Assembly (NCBI RefSeq): GCF_030348945.1
Contig: NZ_JAUCEN010000001.1
Coordinates: 1-64,000, forward strand
Source of the DNA: Peribacillus sp. ACCC06369
GTDB taxonomy: Bacteria; Bacillota; Bacilli; Bacillales; DSM-1321
Reading direction: 5' to 3'
DNA: 64,000 nt
Below the pieces are notes generated by a model. It made no database searches. It saw nothing but the letters and a program-made list of their open reading frames with translations, and was not told where the DNA came from. Below, in pieces: positions 39,092 to 48,883 of this stretch (its first letter is position 1; the number at the start of each line of letters is the position of its first letter). Both the position numbers and the translations under genes were made by a program.

Positions 39092-40547
39092 TGACCAATT
39101 TTAGTATCTGTAAGATTGTTATTTAAGCCATGGTTTATCCTTGTAAAAAGGACAAGTCAGAAAAAAACAGAAGATAAGATCAGGTCTAATTTAGAATGAC
39201 AATTAGTGGACTAGTTTTTCTGTAATGCAAAATTCACTTGTGTTTCAGCAAATAGTTTATTGGAGCCCTACGAAAAAATTCCGTAGTTTCAGTCCATTTT
39301 CTTTCCTTTTCTAGTTCAAAAAATGTTGGAGGTACTGAGCACTTCGATTAACCCCGTAAAGATTTCGTGTATTTTAAAATATACCTCGATAGAATATATG
39401 TAATATATAACATCCCCTAATAGTTTAATACTCACTATTCGTAGTTAGTAGGATTTATTGGTTTAATATGTCCAGATTTAAGAATGATAAATCTAACAAA
39501 GATACCAATGTTTTTCCATCCCTTATGAAGTAAAAATGCAGGATAGTTGAATAATCAGTAACACAACTTCTAAAATCGTCAAGACAATCTCAAAGACAAT
39601 GAGAATCACAATATTCATTCAAGGAAGAGTCCCTTGATCGAATGGCTGATGTTAGAAAACTCATCCATTTATATGGAAATTCCGGTTTTGCTTTTCATGA
39701 TTTTATACTGGTCATTTAATTCAAAAAATTCCAGCATGCTGTCATAAAATTCGCCGGCAATACTGCTTGTCGATGTAATATCAGGAATTATCCAGAATCA
39801 TGATATACGCAAGGGAATTATACTCGTGACGTACGATTTTAGCTGTCATCCTTGCTAATGCCTTGTTTTCGATTCGCAGCTTGCCTTTTTCTAGTCGGTC
39901 TATTATGGTTTAGAGCTTGTCGTGGATTTTTCCGAGTTGTTCCTCATTTTTTCGAGTGCAACTGATTTTGCGAGATTAATGGAAATTAATTTAAGCTAGA
40001 AAAATTCATATTTAGCACAACTTCATATTCGTCTGTCAAATTGACGGATGTTTTCATTTTCACTGGAGTGAAGGCAGTAACCGTCTGTGTATCTATCTAC
40101 ATGGACGAGATCAATATCCGGCTCGAAAGAATGGATAAAGGTTGAAAATTCCTTTATCTCATCCGTGTGAGAGTAATTAATGAAGATGATGCTGTCAAAG
40201 GAAAAAAACAGCACCTGTTGCGAATCGTTCACATTTTTATTAAGGATGGAGGTTAGAATATGGCCTTTAAGAATTAAAGGCTCTTCCCAGGTGAATTTTT
40301 TAGGAATGCCGTTTGAATGGCGACTTTATTCTATTCTTTACACACGCTTGAAGAATTTTTGAAAGACCGCTTTTTCTTATGCAGCTAAAGGGCCAGGATG
40401 GTTGAACAATAGCTACCATTTTTATTGATTCCGATGATTTTCTAGTCGTTTTGATAAAATATCCAATCCTAGGGCTTACTTCTTTACGTGGGAGTCTTAA
40501 AGTGTAATCAAGAGGTGTAAAGAAGCCTTTTTTTTATGTAAAGGTAC
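39092..40547. other. 1.4-kb region without an intact gene
   Basis: Apart from the fragment at 40023-40330 nothing is recognised. A minus-strand stretch near 39790-39900 reads ENKALARMTAKIVRHEYNSL between stops and is probably also a remnant of an unknown gene. Confidence 0.45.
40023..40330 (-). pseudogene. truncated gene of unknown family
   Basis: An open minus-strand frame of about 100 codons, limited upstream by a stop at 40331-40333, carries protein-like sequence (KKFTWEEPLILKGHILTSIL, VLFFSFDSIIFINYSHTDEI, EPDIDLVHVDRYTDGYCLHS). There is no initiation codon with a ribosome binding site. It looks like the C-terminal end of a decayed gene. Confidence 0.4.
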
Positions 40548-40582
40548 TTGTCTAACCTTTTGTCGGTTTATTTCATATAATA
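40548..40582 (+). promoter_or_regulatory. collagen-type sigma-K-like promoter
   Basis: TTGTCTAACC (40548-40557), 16 nt, CATATAATA (40574-40582). The -10 is a perfect CATAnnnTA, and the box differs from that of the collagen genes at only two of ten positions. The predicted start is near 40589, ahead of the AAAGGAGGG ribosome binding site. Confidence 0.65.
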
Positions 40583-40611
40583 GTTTATTAGTTTAAGAAA
40601 GGAGGGAGTCA

Positions 40612-41472
40612 ATGGCGATTATAGAACCATTTAGTCTCCAGCCTAGTCCCTTAATAACGATTGATGGACGTGAAGAGGAAACTGCAAACTTTAATCTCCA
40701 AGCAAATCCAACTGCTGATGCAGGAGTTGTCTTGGGTTTCGTTCGACTTCCTGACGGAACACCTATTCCTTTAGCAACAGTCAAACTATTTACCTCCAAT
40801 AACGATCCGTTTGAACATGTTAATAGCAACCCCGCCGGACAGTTCGTTTTCCCTAAAATTCCTGTAGGGTCGTACTTTATCACTGCTGCTGAGCCAACAC
40901 TTTTAACTCCACTTCGAATTCCTATCACTGTTAGTCGAAATAGAAACACAAACGTAACCATAACTATGCAAGCCGATCCAGAGGGGAATAGAAATGCAAT
41001 TTATGGTATTGTTAGAAGTTTAACAGACGCACAACCAATTCAAGGTGCAACAGTACAGCTTTCAAGAAGAGTAGGTAACCAGCTTGAGTTGGAAGGAACT
41101 GTTAATACAAATGCTCAAGGACAATATTTATTTGCAAATCTTGTAGATGGTGACTACTTTATTGATGCTGTCAAGCCAGGGTTCTTATCGAATCAAAGTG
41201 CAACTTTCAACATTTCTGGAAGGGAATTTGCTCCTAGTGATATTGGTCTGGCTGTTGATCCAGATGCTACAACTGGGACTATAAGTGGTTTTGTCTTAGA
41301 AAGCAGTAATAATTTTCCGATCAATAATGCAATTGTTGCCCTGTATTCAGTTTCAAATGGAACTGAAAGTATTATAGAAATCACAAAAACAAACGCTGGT
41401 GGTTTGTATTTATTTGGTGATATACCTCCTGGGACCTACCGGGTAAAAGCAACAGTTCAGATAGAGGAGTGA
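40612..41472 (+). CDS. three-domain carboxypeptidase-regulatory-like (prealbumin-like) protein
   Basis: 286 residues with three tandem beta-sandwich units of about 80-90 residues. Each has the pattern of CarboxypepD_reg domains: GFVRLPDGTPIPLATVKLFT ... GQFVFPKIPVGSYFITAA (37-93), GIVRSLTDAQPIQGATVQLS ... GQYLFANLVDGDYFIDAV (about 127-190), and GFVLESSNNFPINNAIVALY ... GGLYLFGDIPPGTYRVKA (about 222-283). There is no signal peptide. Such domains are structural or adhesive. The promoter resembles that of the collagen-like genes, so expression late in sporulation and a place on the spore surface are inferred. It is followed 5 bp later by the next gene. Confidence 0.75.
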   Translation: MAIIEPFSLQPSPLITIDGREEETANFNLQANPTADAGVVLGFVRLPDGTPIPLATVKLFTSNNDPFEHVNSNPAGQFVFPKIPVGSYFITAAEPTLLTPLRIPITVSRNRNTNVTITMQADPEGNRNAIYGIVRSLTDAQPIQGATVQLSRRVGNQLELEGTVNTNAQGQYLFANLVDGDYFIDAVKPGFLSNQSATFNISGREFAPSDIGLAVDPDATTGTISGFVLESSNNFPINNAIVALYSVSNGTESIIEITKTNAGGLYLFGDIPPGTYRVKATVQIEE

Positions 41473-41477
41473 GATAG

Positions 41478-41846
41478 GTGACGATCAAAGATACCTACTT
41501 GCTAAAAAGCAGCCCTACTTTTCAACTATTACCCGGAGAAGAAGCAAATATTAATCTTGCACTGGGGAAACCTATTCCAGAGAACGAGCTTATCTTCATA
41601 AAAATTGTTTTCATTGTTAAAACCAAATCTCATTCTGTAAAAGAATGTTTTAAATTTAAAGTACCTTCTTCAAATGCTTATTTGTTAAAAAATCTCATCG
41701 GATTATTTCTGTTAGAAACTAAAACCAATACTATTGAGAAGTTTAAAAAAAATCTATCTATAAAGAAATTGGTTATTAAAGTTCATTCTACTTTTAAAGT
41801 AAATTCCATGACAATTAAAGAACAGTATCGATTTAAGTTAATTTAA
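41478..41846 (+). CDS. small basic protein co-transcribed with the three-domain protein
   Basis: 122 residues from GTG at 41478, with AGAGGAG near the end of the previous gene. It is Lys-rich and strand-rich. A short motif recurs through it: TIKDTYLLK near the start, SVKECFKFK in the middle and TIKEQYRFK at the end, i.e. (T/S)(I/V)K(D/E)-x-(Y/F)-x-(F/L)K. The N-terminal region resembles a degenerate piece of the same beta domain (LLPGEEANINLALGKP, compare TIDGREEETANFNLQANP in its neighbour). A partner or truncated paralogue is possible; no family is recognised. Confidence 0.6.
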   Translation: MTIKDTYLLKSSPTFQLLPGEEANINLALGKPIPENELIFIKIVFIVKTKSHSVKECFKFKVPSSNAYLLKNLIGLFLLETKTNTIEKFKKNLSIKKLVIKVHSTFKVNSMTIKEQYRFKLI

Positions 41847-41866
41847 CTTGATATGTTATATGTGAG

Positions 41867-41903
41867 AAATCCTTGGATGCTATAAAATCCAAGGATTTTT
41901 TGA
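41867..41903 (+). terminator. strong terminator
   Basis: AAATCCTTGGAT and ATCCAAGGATTT are perfect 12-bp arms followed by T. It ends the two-gene unit. Confidence 0.85.
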
Positions 41904-42069
41904 TTGCTGATATCGTCTTCATCAGAAGGTTAAGAGTTATTCAATCAGAGCCTAAAGGCTTTTTTATTTTTGTTTTCTTTAAAACAGGTGCTTTCGTTCT
42001 ATAGGAAGAAGTAAAAAAGTCGATTTCTTAGAGGTGAACTGACCCCCTAAAGTTAGACAGGTTATATCG

Positions 42070-42882
42070 TTAGGCAGCCTGTTGGGCATGAGTTCGGTAT
42101 TGTACCGGGCTCATGCCTTTTAATTTTGCCTTGATTCGTTTGTGATTATAGTATTCTATATATTTTGCTAGTTCTTGTTTAAAGTGTTCCACACTTTCAA
42201 ATTCTTTTAGATAAAGAAGTTCCGATTTCATGATACCAAAGAAATTTTCCATAACAGCGTTATCGTAACAATTCCCTTTGCGAGACATACTTTGCGTAAT
42301 GCCACGTTCCCTAAGGGCATCACGGAATTGTTTCATTTGATAATGCCAGCCTTGATCTGAATGAATAAGGAGAGTATCGTCGTCTGTTAAACGTTCAAAA
42401 GCTTGATCTAACATCGTTGAAATGAGTGAGTAGGTTGGTCTTGAACCGATTGTATACGTAATGATTTCTCCATTAAATAAGTCCAATATCGGCGATAAAT
42501 ATAGCTTTTCTCCAAATAATTTAAACTCTGTAATATCCGTAACCCATTTCTCATTTGGTTGTTCAGCTTTGAAATTGCGATCTAAAATATTTAGTGCAAT
42601 CTTGCCCACAGTTCCTTTGTAAGAGCGATATTTTTTCATACGGACAAGACATTTTAGCCCTAGTTCTTTCATGATACGTTGCACCTTTTTGTGGTTTACT
42701 TTGTGTCCTCGATTTCTAAGTTCATCACGAATACGCCGGTAACCAAACCGACCTTCATGTTCATCGAAAACAGATTTAATCAATACTTTCAGTTCTGCAT
42801 CTGCATCAGGACGACCGAAGTTTTTCACCCAATAGTAATACGTGCTACGCGGAATGTCTGCGAGCTGTATAAGTGCTTTCAC
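42070..42882 (-). CDS. IS3-family transposase OrfB (DDE catalytic subunit)
   Basis: 270 residues with the HTH_21-type start (IPRSTYYYWVKNF), RFGYRRIRDELRNRGHKVNH and a complete rve/DDE core: WVTDITEF (first Asp), LLIHSDQGWHYQ (second Asp) and GNCYDNAVMENFFGIMKSEL (Glu). The GTG at 42882 has a weak ribosome binding site, and the frame is open well upstream into the end of orfA (QVVYELRNAFS). In IS3 elements the active protein is an OrfAB fusion made by -1 frameshifting, and the overlap here fits that. Confidence 0.92.
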   Translation of the reverse strand: MKALIQLADIPRSTYYYWVKNFGRPDADAELKVLIKSVFDEHEGRFGYRRIRDELRNRGHKVNHKKVQRIMKELGLKCLVRMKKYRSYKGTVGKIALNILDRNFKAEQPNEKWVTDITEFKLFGEKLYLSPILDLFNGEIITYTIGSRPTYSLISTMLDQAFERLTDDDTLLIHSDQGWHYQMKQFRDALRERGITQSMSRKGNCYDNAVMENFFGIMKSELLYLKEFESVEHFKQELAKYIEYYNHKRIKAKLKGMSPVQYRTHAQQAA

Positions 42883-42908
42883 CGAGAATGCATTCCTTAA
42901 TTCATAGA

Positions 42909-43430
42909 CTACTTGTGCTTTGTCTTGTTTGGTGATTTTTCCTTGTTTTGAACTAAGGCATTCAACTTTTTTAAATAGGCATTCTCCATACGTAAACGTT
43001 CATTCTCCGCCTGTAAAGCCTCTATTGATCCTTCATCGGGTAATTGAGAATTTGATGTCTTATTATTTTTATTTTTCATGGATGGACGCCCCTTTTTCTT
43101 TGATTGTAGGGCATCAAATCCATCTGTTTCATAAGCAACTTTCCATTTTCGAAGCGTTTCATAAGAAGGAATATTAAAAATCGCTGCTGTTTTCCTGATA
43201 GACGTCCCTTGTTCGTTCATATAATTAAGTACATCTAGTTTAAACTGTGCAGGGTAGGGTGTATAGCGTTTTTCAAAAGCATCATCACCAAAAAGTTTAA
43301 ATTGTTTAATCCACTGATGGAGTAAACTCGGATGAACACCAATAGATTTAGCAATGGTTTGTCCTCCCTCATTACCATCTATATATTGTCTTACTGCCTG
43401 TATTTTTTCTTCTGAAGAAAATCTCGCCAT
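42909..43430 (-). CDS. IS3-family transposase OrfA (DNA-binding subunit)
   Basis: 173 residues from ATG at 43430, preceded by TTGGAGG. It has two helix-turn-helix segments (GGQTIAKSIGVHPSLLHQWI; GTSIRKTAAIFNIPSYETLR), the doubled HTH of the IS150-like subgroup. A C-terminal leucine-zipper-like coiled coil follows (SIEALQAENERLRMENAYLK). It binds the terminal repeats and dimerises with OrfB. The A-rich end may be the frameshift site. Confidence 0.9.
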   Translation of the reverse strand: MARFSSEEKIQAVRQYIDGNEGGQTIAKSIGVHPSLLHQWIKQFKLFGDDAFEKRYTPYPAQFKLDVLNYMNEQGTSIRKTAAIFNIPSYETLRKWKVAYETDGFDALQSKKKGRPSMKNKNNKTSNSQLPDEGSIEALQAENERLRMENAYLKKLNALVQNKEKSPNKTKHK

Positions 43431-43483
43431 AAAAAACTGCACCTCCAATTGTTAGTTGTGTCTAACAATTGGGGTGCAGTTCA

Positions 43484-43572
43484 GAGGAGATCGACTTTTA
43501 GGTTGGAACTCTCTTAGCGTATAAAATTTCCGAAATGGGCGGTATAGCATTGTTGCTACCGTTCGAAAAGTA
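43484..43572 (+). repeat. dispersed repeat, copy A (split by the IS)
   Basis: TCGACTTTTAGGTTGG...AGCATTGTTGCTACCGTTCG...AAAAGTATAC. Its first part (AAAAAGTCGATTTCTTA, 42016-42030) lies on the far side of the IS. It matches 54664-54783 along its length, and the core TAGCATTGTTGCTACCGT recurs inverted at 24799-24834. Confidence 0.7.
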
Positions 43573-43657
43573 TACGTGTGAACGGTCCAAGTAACCTAAG
43601 AAGTTCCCTTCTTTGCTATATCTATAGACTCAATAGTTTTTTTGATCATAAAATTAA

Positions 43658-43681
43658 AACCTGTCATATAAATGACAGGTT
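43658..43681 (-). terminator. terminator of the large collagen-like gene
   Basis: AACCTGTCAT and ATGACAGGTT pair. On the minus strand TTAATTTT follows, about 60 bp after the gene end. Confidence 0.6.
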
Positions 43682-43739
43682 AATTTCATTTGGAAATATT
43701 TAAAACTGTGACAAATAATTGGCGGATTACAATGGAGGC

Positions 43740-45929
43740 TTATGAAGGAGTATAAGATAGACTGGCGCTAAATGAGAGTTGGGTGACATCAGCTGCTGAG
43801 GGATCCGTCAATGCAAGCGTCCTTACACGAATACCAATACGATCACCCGCCGCGACTGTTAATGATCCTAGATTTATATTGGTAGCTGTACGGAAAGTAC
43901 CGGGAGTAATAGTAGTATTCGGAGATCCGAATCTAACCGAACTAGTCAGTGGAGTTGTCACGTAAGGTGAAGAAAGATGATCAATCCCATTATTAGGTAC
44001 TGATGGTGCTCGGAATACTGTAAAATCATATTGAAGACCTAGAGTATTTATAGAAACCGCTGAAGCAACCAATAAATCTGCACTTATTTGTAAATTTTGA
44101 ACGGTTCCATCAAACGGAATTGGGAAAGCAAAACCACCTGCTTCTGGTGGACTAGTTGATTCTCCAGAACCGTCAATAACTTCAACCGTGTTATTACCAA
44201 AACCCATTAAAATAGGAGCAGCTGAGACTACTGCAGCACCACTGAGGATAATACCCGTTGAAAATGGAATTAATCCTCCAGATCCTTGAGCACCAGTAGC
44301 ACCTTGTGGTCCTTGGAATCCTTGAGCACCAGTGGCACCTTGAGGCCCTTGGAATCCTTGAAGTCCCTGAGGTCCTTGAACGCCTTGAGCACCAGTAGCA
44401 CCTTGTGGTCCTTGGTCTCCTTGAGGCCCTTGGAATCCTTGAAGTCCCTGAGGTCCCTGAGGTCCTTGAACGCCTTGAGCACCAGTAGCACCTTGTGGCC
44501 CTTGGAATCCTTGAGCACCAGTGGCACCTTGAGGCCCTTGGAATCCTTGAAGTCCCTGAGGTCCTTGAACGCCTTGAGCACCAGTAGCACCTTGTGGCCC
44601 TTGGAATCCTTGAGGCCCTTGGAATCCTTGCGGCCCTTGATCGCCTTGCGGCCCTTGGAATCCTTGAAGTCCCTGAGGTCCTTGAACGCCTTGAGCACCA
44701 GTAGCACCTTGTGGTCCTTGGTCTCCTTGAGGCCCTTGGAATCCTTGAAGTCCCTGAGGTCCCTGAGGTCCTTGAACGCCTTGAACACCAGTAGCACCTT
44801 GAGGCCCTTGGAATCCTTGAAGTCCCTGAGGTCCTTGAACGCCTTGAGCACCAGTAGCACCTTGTGGCCCTTGGAATCCTTGAGGCCCTTGGAATCCTTG
44901 CGTCCCTTGATCGCCTTGCGGCCCTTGGAATCCTTGCGTCCCTTGATCACCTTGTGGCCCTTGAAATCCTTGCGTCCCTTGATCGCCTTGAGGCCCTTGG
45001 AATCCTTGCGTCCCTTGATCGCCTTGTGGCCCTTGAAATCCTTGCGGCCCTTGGAATCCTTGCGGTCCTTGATCGCCTTGCGTCCCTTGATCGCCTTGAG
45101 GTCCTTGGAATCCTTGCGTCCCTTGATCGCCTTGCGGCCCTTGGAATCCTTGCGTTCCTTGATCGCCTTGAGGTCCTTGGAATCCTTGCGTCCCTTGATC
45201 GCCTTGCGTCCCTTGGAATCCTTGCGGCCCTTGATCGCCTTGAGGTCCTTGGAATCCTTGCGGCCCTTGGAATCCTTGCGGCCCTTGGAATCCTTGCGGC
45301 CCTTGGAATCCTTGCGGCCCTTGGAATCCTTGCGGCCCTTGGAATCCTTGCGGCCCTTGGAAACCTTGCGGCCCTTGGAATCCTTGCGGCCCTTGGAAAC
45401 CTTGCGGTCCTTGGAATCCTTGCGTCCCTTGATCGCCTTGCGGCCCTTGGAAACCTTGCGGCCCTTGGAATCCTTGAGGCCCTTGATCGCCTTGAGGTCC
45501 TTGGAATCCTTGCGTCCCTTGATCGCCTTGCGGCCCTTGGAATCCTTGCGGCCCTTGGAATCCTTGCGGCCCTTGGAATCCTTGCGGCCCTTGGAATCCT
45601 TGCGTCCCTTGATCGCCTTGCGGCCCTTGGTCGCCTTGAGGTCCTTGAACACCTTGAGGCCCTTGTGGTCCTTTTTTATCATTATCAGATACGTTTACTT
45701 CCACATTAACGTTTTGCTCGACCTTTTGTTCTTGTTTAGAATCACATTTGCATTGACTATGTCCACAATCCTTACATTTGTTATGATCGCATTTGCATTG
45801 ACTATGTCCACAATCCTTACATTTGTTATGATCGCATTTGCATTGACTATGTCCGCAATCTTTACATTTGTTATGATTGCACTTGCATTTGCTATGTCCG
45901 CAATCTTTACATTTTTTATCCTTACCCAA
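43740..45929 (-). CDS. large collagen-like surface protein with Cys-rich head
   Basis: 729 residues from TTG at 45929, chosen because AAGGAGG lies 8 nt upstream and the predicted transcription start (about 45955) rules out the longer frame. Residues 1-65 carry four CKDCGHSxCKC units. An [10 protein letters not shown] linker follows, then about 155 Gly-X-Y triplets ([21 protein letters not shown]). The C-terminal domain of about 180 residues begins [20 protein letters not shown] and is beta-rich, as in exosporium BclA-type trimerisation heads. Gln rather than Pro/Thr dominates the Y position, so Thr-linked glycans like those of BclA would be few. Filament formation on the spore surface is inferred. 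Confidence 0.88.
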   Translation of the reverse strand: MGKDKKCKDCGHSKCKCNHNKCKDCGHSQCKCDHNKCKDCGHSQCKCDHNKCKDCGHSQCKCDSKQEQKVEQNVNVEVNVSDNDKKGPQGPQGVQGPQGDQGPQGDQGTQGFQGPQGFQGPQGFQGPQGFQGPQGDQGTQGFQGPQGDQGPQGFQGPQGFQGPQGDQGTQGFQGPQGFQGPQGFQGPQGFQGPQGFQGPQGFQGPQGFQGPQGFQGPQGFQGPQGFQGPQGDQGPQGFQGTQGDQGTQGFQGPQGDQGTQGFQGPQGDQGTQGFQGPQGDQGTQGDQGPQGFQGPQGFQGPQGDQGTQGFQGPQGDQGTQGFQGPQGDQGTQGFQGPQGDQGTQGFQGPQGFQGPQGATGAQGVQGPQGLQGFQGPQGATGVQGVQGPQGPQGLQGFQGPQGDQGPQGATGAQGVQGPQGLQGFQGPQGDQGPQGFQGPQGFQGPQGATGAQGVQGPQGLQGFQGPQGATGAQGFQGPQGATGAQGVQGPQGPQGLQGFQGPQGDQGPQGATGAQGVQGPQGLQGFQGPQGATGAQGFQGPQGATGAQGSGGLIPFSTGIILSGAAVVSAAPILMGFGNNTVEVIDGSGESTSPPEAGGFAFPIPFDGTVQNLQISADLLVASAVSINTLGLQYDFTVFRAPSVPNNGIDHLSSPYVTTPLTSSVRFGSPNTTITPGTFRTATNINLGSLTVAAGDRIGIRVRTLALTDPSAADVTQLSFSASLSYTPS

Positions 45930-45961
45930 TTTTGTACCCTCCTTTTCACCAAACAATACTT

Positions 45962-45996
45962 TATTTTATGAATCTAGAATTTTTCGGATTGGATAA
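45962..45996 (-). promoter_or_regulatory. sigma-K-like promoter with conserved upstream box
   Basis: TTATCCAATC (45996-45987), 16 nt, CATAAAATA (45970-45962): perfect sigma-K -10, and a box identical to that of the collagen-like gene at the window start. Confidence 0.72.
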
Positions 45997-47180
45997 AACC
46001 AAATAAAAAACCTCTATTTTAAACACAGAAGATATTTAAATACCTATTCTCACTTGAACAACGGGAAGAAGTGATTGAGGTGACATCTGAGGAAAAACAG
46101 GCAGAGATCACATTGCGGATCAAAGAGTCAGAAATTTACCGGGGAGAGGTAAAGAAGGTAAATCGGACGTTGAAGGATTATGGGGAAAAGAAATCGCACA
46201 ATTAAAATGTAGATTCATCAAGTTAGGGAGTCAATATAAAACTACTCATAAATTGTAATATTGCTGTCATTTTTAAAATTAGAGCATATTATGTTATGTA
46301 ACCAATTTAGTATCTCCTTAACACATCAAGAGAGAGTTTCTATATGTCCGGTGGATTCGTCGACGTTACGGCTACTATTATAGATAGTATAGAATAAGCC
46401 GACCTGTATTGGTCGGTTTTCTTCAAATTTGATTTCTATTACAAGAGAAACGCTCCATTATGGTATTTAAAAAAAGCTAAGTCGCTAAAAAATAGTCAGG
46501 TTTGAAGGTGCATTTCATAATTTGTATGCACAATTAAACTTTAGGCTGTTTTAGCTATTGAACCTTCCGTACGTAAAAGTACACTTTTCACAAAGAATAG
46601 AGCCTATAATATAAAAAATCGCTGATTTTCTTGAAGTTAATATGCTGTTAAATTGGGTTGAAAAACAGCAAGAAGAGCTTCGGAAAGTGAATAAAGAAGG
46701 AGAACCTTATAAACATTTAGCAACACGTCGGCATCTATAACTCTGATAAAAGCATAAGAAAAAACTGATATCACCGTTTCACAAATTGACTACGTGGGAC
46801 TTACAACATAGATAGGGTGGGCTGATTTTTGATAAAGCGTGAATCACACTAACTAGTGAATATGGACTCATTGTGCAATACCTAAAAAAATTTAAACACC
46901 TGAGAAAGTTAATAAAATTTGGATTAACATTGTATAGCAACATCTTGGGGATACGATTCTATTGAACTCTTAAATGAAGGACATGCAGCCTATAAATATA
47001 TTGCACAACAGCCGAAAGACATGCATTTTTACAATACATCAGGATTTAAAACAATCTCTTTTAGGTTTACTTCATCCAAAAATGTAGCTATTTTAATGTT
47101 TTAATCAATCTTTTTTCAAAAAATAAGAAAGCACATCCTTTTTTTCGACTTGAAGAAGAATTGGCTTAAGAGTTTTTCGG
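45997..47180. other. intergenic with gene remnants and a terminator
   Basis: Plus-strand fragments without starts: 46036-46205 (LEQREEVIEVTSEEKQAEIT then KKVNRTLKDYGEKKSHN), 46642-46740 (MLLNWVEKQQEELRKVNKEG) and 46964-47104 (ELLNEGHAAYKYIAQQPKDM). None was assigned to a family. A small terminator CCGACC/GGTCGG with TTTT lies at 46399-46420. Confidence 0.45.
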
Positions 47181-47182
47181 GG

Positions 47183-47218
47183 TTGTCCAATCTAATATAA
47201 TACCAGATTCATATAATA
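47183..47218 (+). promoter_or_regulatory. sigma-K-like promoter with conserved upstream box
   Basis: TTGTCCAATC (47183-47192), 17 nt, CATATAATA (47210-47218), a perfect CATAnnnTA. The predicted start is near 47225, before the ribosome binding site at 47234. Confidence 0.75.
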
Positions 47219-47249
47219 TCTCAGGGTTTATAAGGGAGGGGGGATTAAT

Positions 47250-47897
47250 TTGGGTAAAGATAAAAAATGTAAGGATTGTGGACAAAGTAAATGTAAATGC
47301 AAACATAAAAAATGTAAGGATTGCGGACATAGTAAATGCAAATGCGAATCTAAACAAGAACAACAGGTAGACCAAAACGTTGAAGTGATTGTAAACGTAC
47401 CTGCAGGACCACAAGGTGTTCAAGGACCACAAGGTGTTCAAGGACCTCAGGGGGTTCCAGGGCCACAAGGCGACCAAGGACCAACTGGATTACAAGCTTT
47501 CGGGTCATTACGTGGAGACGCATTCCTACATCCGGTTACTTTAGGTAACAATATTATTTTTTCTTCACCAGGTCCTGCTCTAAACACGATTCCTGATCCA
47601 ACAACTGATACTATAACTATAGATAATACAGGTGTATATGAGATATCAGCAAGTTTAGAGGTACTATTAGGTCCTGGAAACGGCGCTGTATTTTCGCTGG
47701 TTAATAATGATATCTTTTTTGGGCCTGAATTTAGTGCCTTTATAGGGTCTGCTCCAGGTGCTTTTTCTATATTACGTACAGGTATTACAGTGCAATTCAC
47801 CTTAAATGCCGGAGATTTGATTAGTATTCAAGCTACACAGCTTAATAATAATGCAGCATATTCAAATGCTTCTTTAACTGTTAAACAAATTCAATAA
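47250..47897 (+). CDS. short-stalk collagen-like protein with C1q/TNF-like head
   Basis: 215 residues from TTG behind GGGAGGGGGG. The head has two CKDCGxSKCKC units, then the KQEQQVDQNVEVIVNV linker and only nine Gly-X-Y triplets (GPQGVQ type). The C-terminal domain (residues about 85-215) is beta-rich with FGSLRGDAFLHPVTLG, YEISASLEVLLGPGNGAVF and TVQFTLNAGDLISIQATQ, a layout typical of BclA-type jelly-roll trimerisation domains. It shares promoter, head and linker with the long-stalk proteins, so it may be a stalkless member of the same surface layer. A terminator follows. Confidence 0.85.
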   Translation: MGKDKKCKDCGQSKCKCKHKKCKDCGHSKCKCESKQEQQVDQNVEVIVNVPAGPQGVQGPQGVQGPQGVPGPQGDQGPTGLQAFGSLRGDAFLHPVTLGNNIIFSSPGPALNTIPDPTTDTITIDNTGVYEISASLEVLLGPGNGAVFSLVNNDIFFGPEFSAFIGSAPGAFSILRTGITVQFTLNAGDLISIQATQLNNNAAYSNASLTVKQIQ

Positions 47898-47946
47898 GGA
47901 TAACAGGTAACGTCCCATCTACAGTTTACAACTATACGAAGTTTGC

Positions 47947-47990
47947 AAAAACGCCAATCACTTTTCTATCAAAGGATGGGCGTTTTCCAT
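47947..47990 (+). terminator. hairpin terminator
   Basis: AAAAACGCC and GGGCGTTTT arms around a loop of about 22 nt. No gene is seen in the remainder of 47898-48292. Confidence 0.6.
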
Positions 47991-48292
47991 TTTTATCAAA
48001 TGATTAATCAACGTTTTGGGCTTCTTAGGAAGCCTGACAGCTGGATATAAAAAGAGAACTTTATGCAATTCTGGTTGAAAACCTGGCAGTTGAATAAGAA
48101 CATTTTTCTCTTAAAATGAATGTATGAATTTCTCTTTCTGGATACCAAATAAAAAATTTATGGACAAGGTTGTTGCTTACTGTGGGATTATTTAGGACTT
48201 AATTTGCAAGATTGGGGTTAAAACCCCATGGATTTAATTACTTGCAAGGGTTTGGTTAATTATTAACTCAAACTTGAAAGTAGCTCGTGCCT

Positions 48293-48883
48293 TCACTTGC
48301 GCGGCTTTGACAGGAAGTTATTCCATTCGGAATATAGTTCAGTGTCCAAAACTTTGACTTGCCGCAAAAAGAGGTCAATTAATCCTAGTTCGGATAAGGA
48401 ATCTAAAAGCCGAACCGGTATGGGTTTCTGATCATAAGAATTCGCATGATCTACGACTTTGAGAACCTGCCGATTATCAACAAATATGTGACGAATGACG
48501 CAGCGATCTAAATTAGTAAATCCTAAACGTTTCATTTCCTTTTTCATATTAACCAGCTGTTGAGTAATAGATTCGGATATCGTCCCTTGTTCCTTAAGAT
48601 AATCACGTAATGAAGGACCATCGATGTATTCCATAATAATGTAATTTGGGCCTGATTCAAAAAACTTCGGCATAAATGGCAAACCTTGACCTTTGATCAT
48701 CGCCTCTTTTTCCTTCTTAACATTTTTCGGTTTTAAGAATATTTTCACACAACGATCTTCCGTTAACTTGAATACGGCTCCCTGTATCCCTTTGCCTATC
48801 AATGGGTATGAAGTCGGATTATTAACAACCAACTCCTCTTCTTTTCCTCTGCGAGTCACAGTAATAGAGCTGAAATCATTCAT
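48293..48883 (-). CDS. small YrzF-like protein kinase (paralogue 1)
   Basis: 196 residues of kinase fold in compact form. PLIGKGIQGAVFK is the glycine loop, RCVKIF carries the ATP-site Lys47, IIMEYIDGPSL is the hinge, NLDRCVIRHIF the catalytic loop with Asp126, and VVDHANS replaces DFG with Asp145. AAGGAGGAG precedes the ATG. B. subtilis YrzF is the nearest named relative I can suggest. It is the only one of the four paralogues on this strand and lies between collagen-like genes. The substrate is unknown; phosphorylation of surface proteins, as the unrelated CotH kinases do, is a hypothesis. Confidence 0.75.
   Translation of the reverse strand: MNDFSSITVTRRGKEEELVVNNPTSYPLIGKGIQGAVFKLTEDRCVKIFLKPKNVKKEKEAMIKGQGLPFMPKFFESGPNYIIMEYIDGPSLRDYLKEQGTISESITQQLVNMKKEMKRLGFTNLDRCVIRHIFVDNRQVLKVVDHANSYDQKPIPVRLLDSLSELGLIDLFLRQVKVLDTELYSEWNNFLSKPRK

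Larger units (their letters stand above)
42035..43483 (-). mobile_element. IS3-family insertion sequence, apparently intact
   Basis: Imperfect terminal inverted repeats start TGAACTGACCCC (42035) and, on the other strand, TGAACTGCACCCC (43483), both leading to GTTAGACA. GAGG flanks both ends (42031-42034 and 43484-43487), a 4-bp target duplication. The element carries orfA and orfB, is about 1.45 kb long, and has landed inside a dispersed repeat whose second copy (54664-54783) is uninterrupted. Confidence 0.88.

Noticed and set aside
44270..45971. Long open frames on both strands of the collagen-like gene (Leu/Arg/Pro-, Lys/Asp- and Leu/Gly-rich)
   Set aside because: They are shadow frames of the Gly-X-Y repeat DNA, extremely low in complexity and without their own ribosome binding sites. 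The same holds for 7-450, 55009-55278 and 55058-55648.
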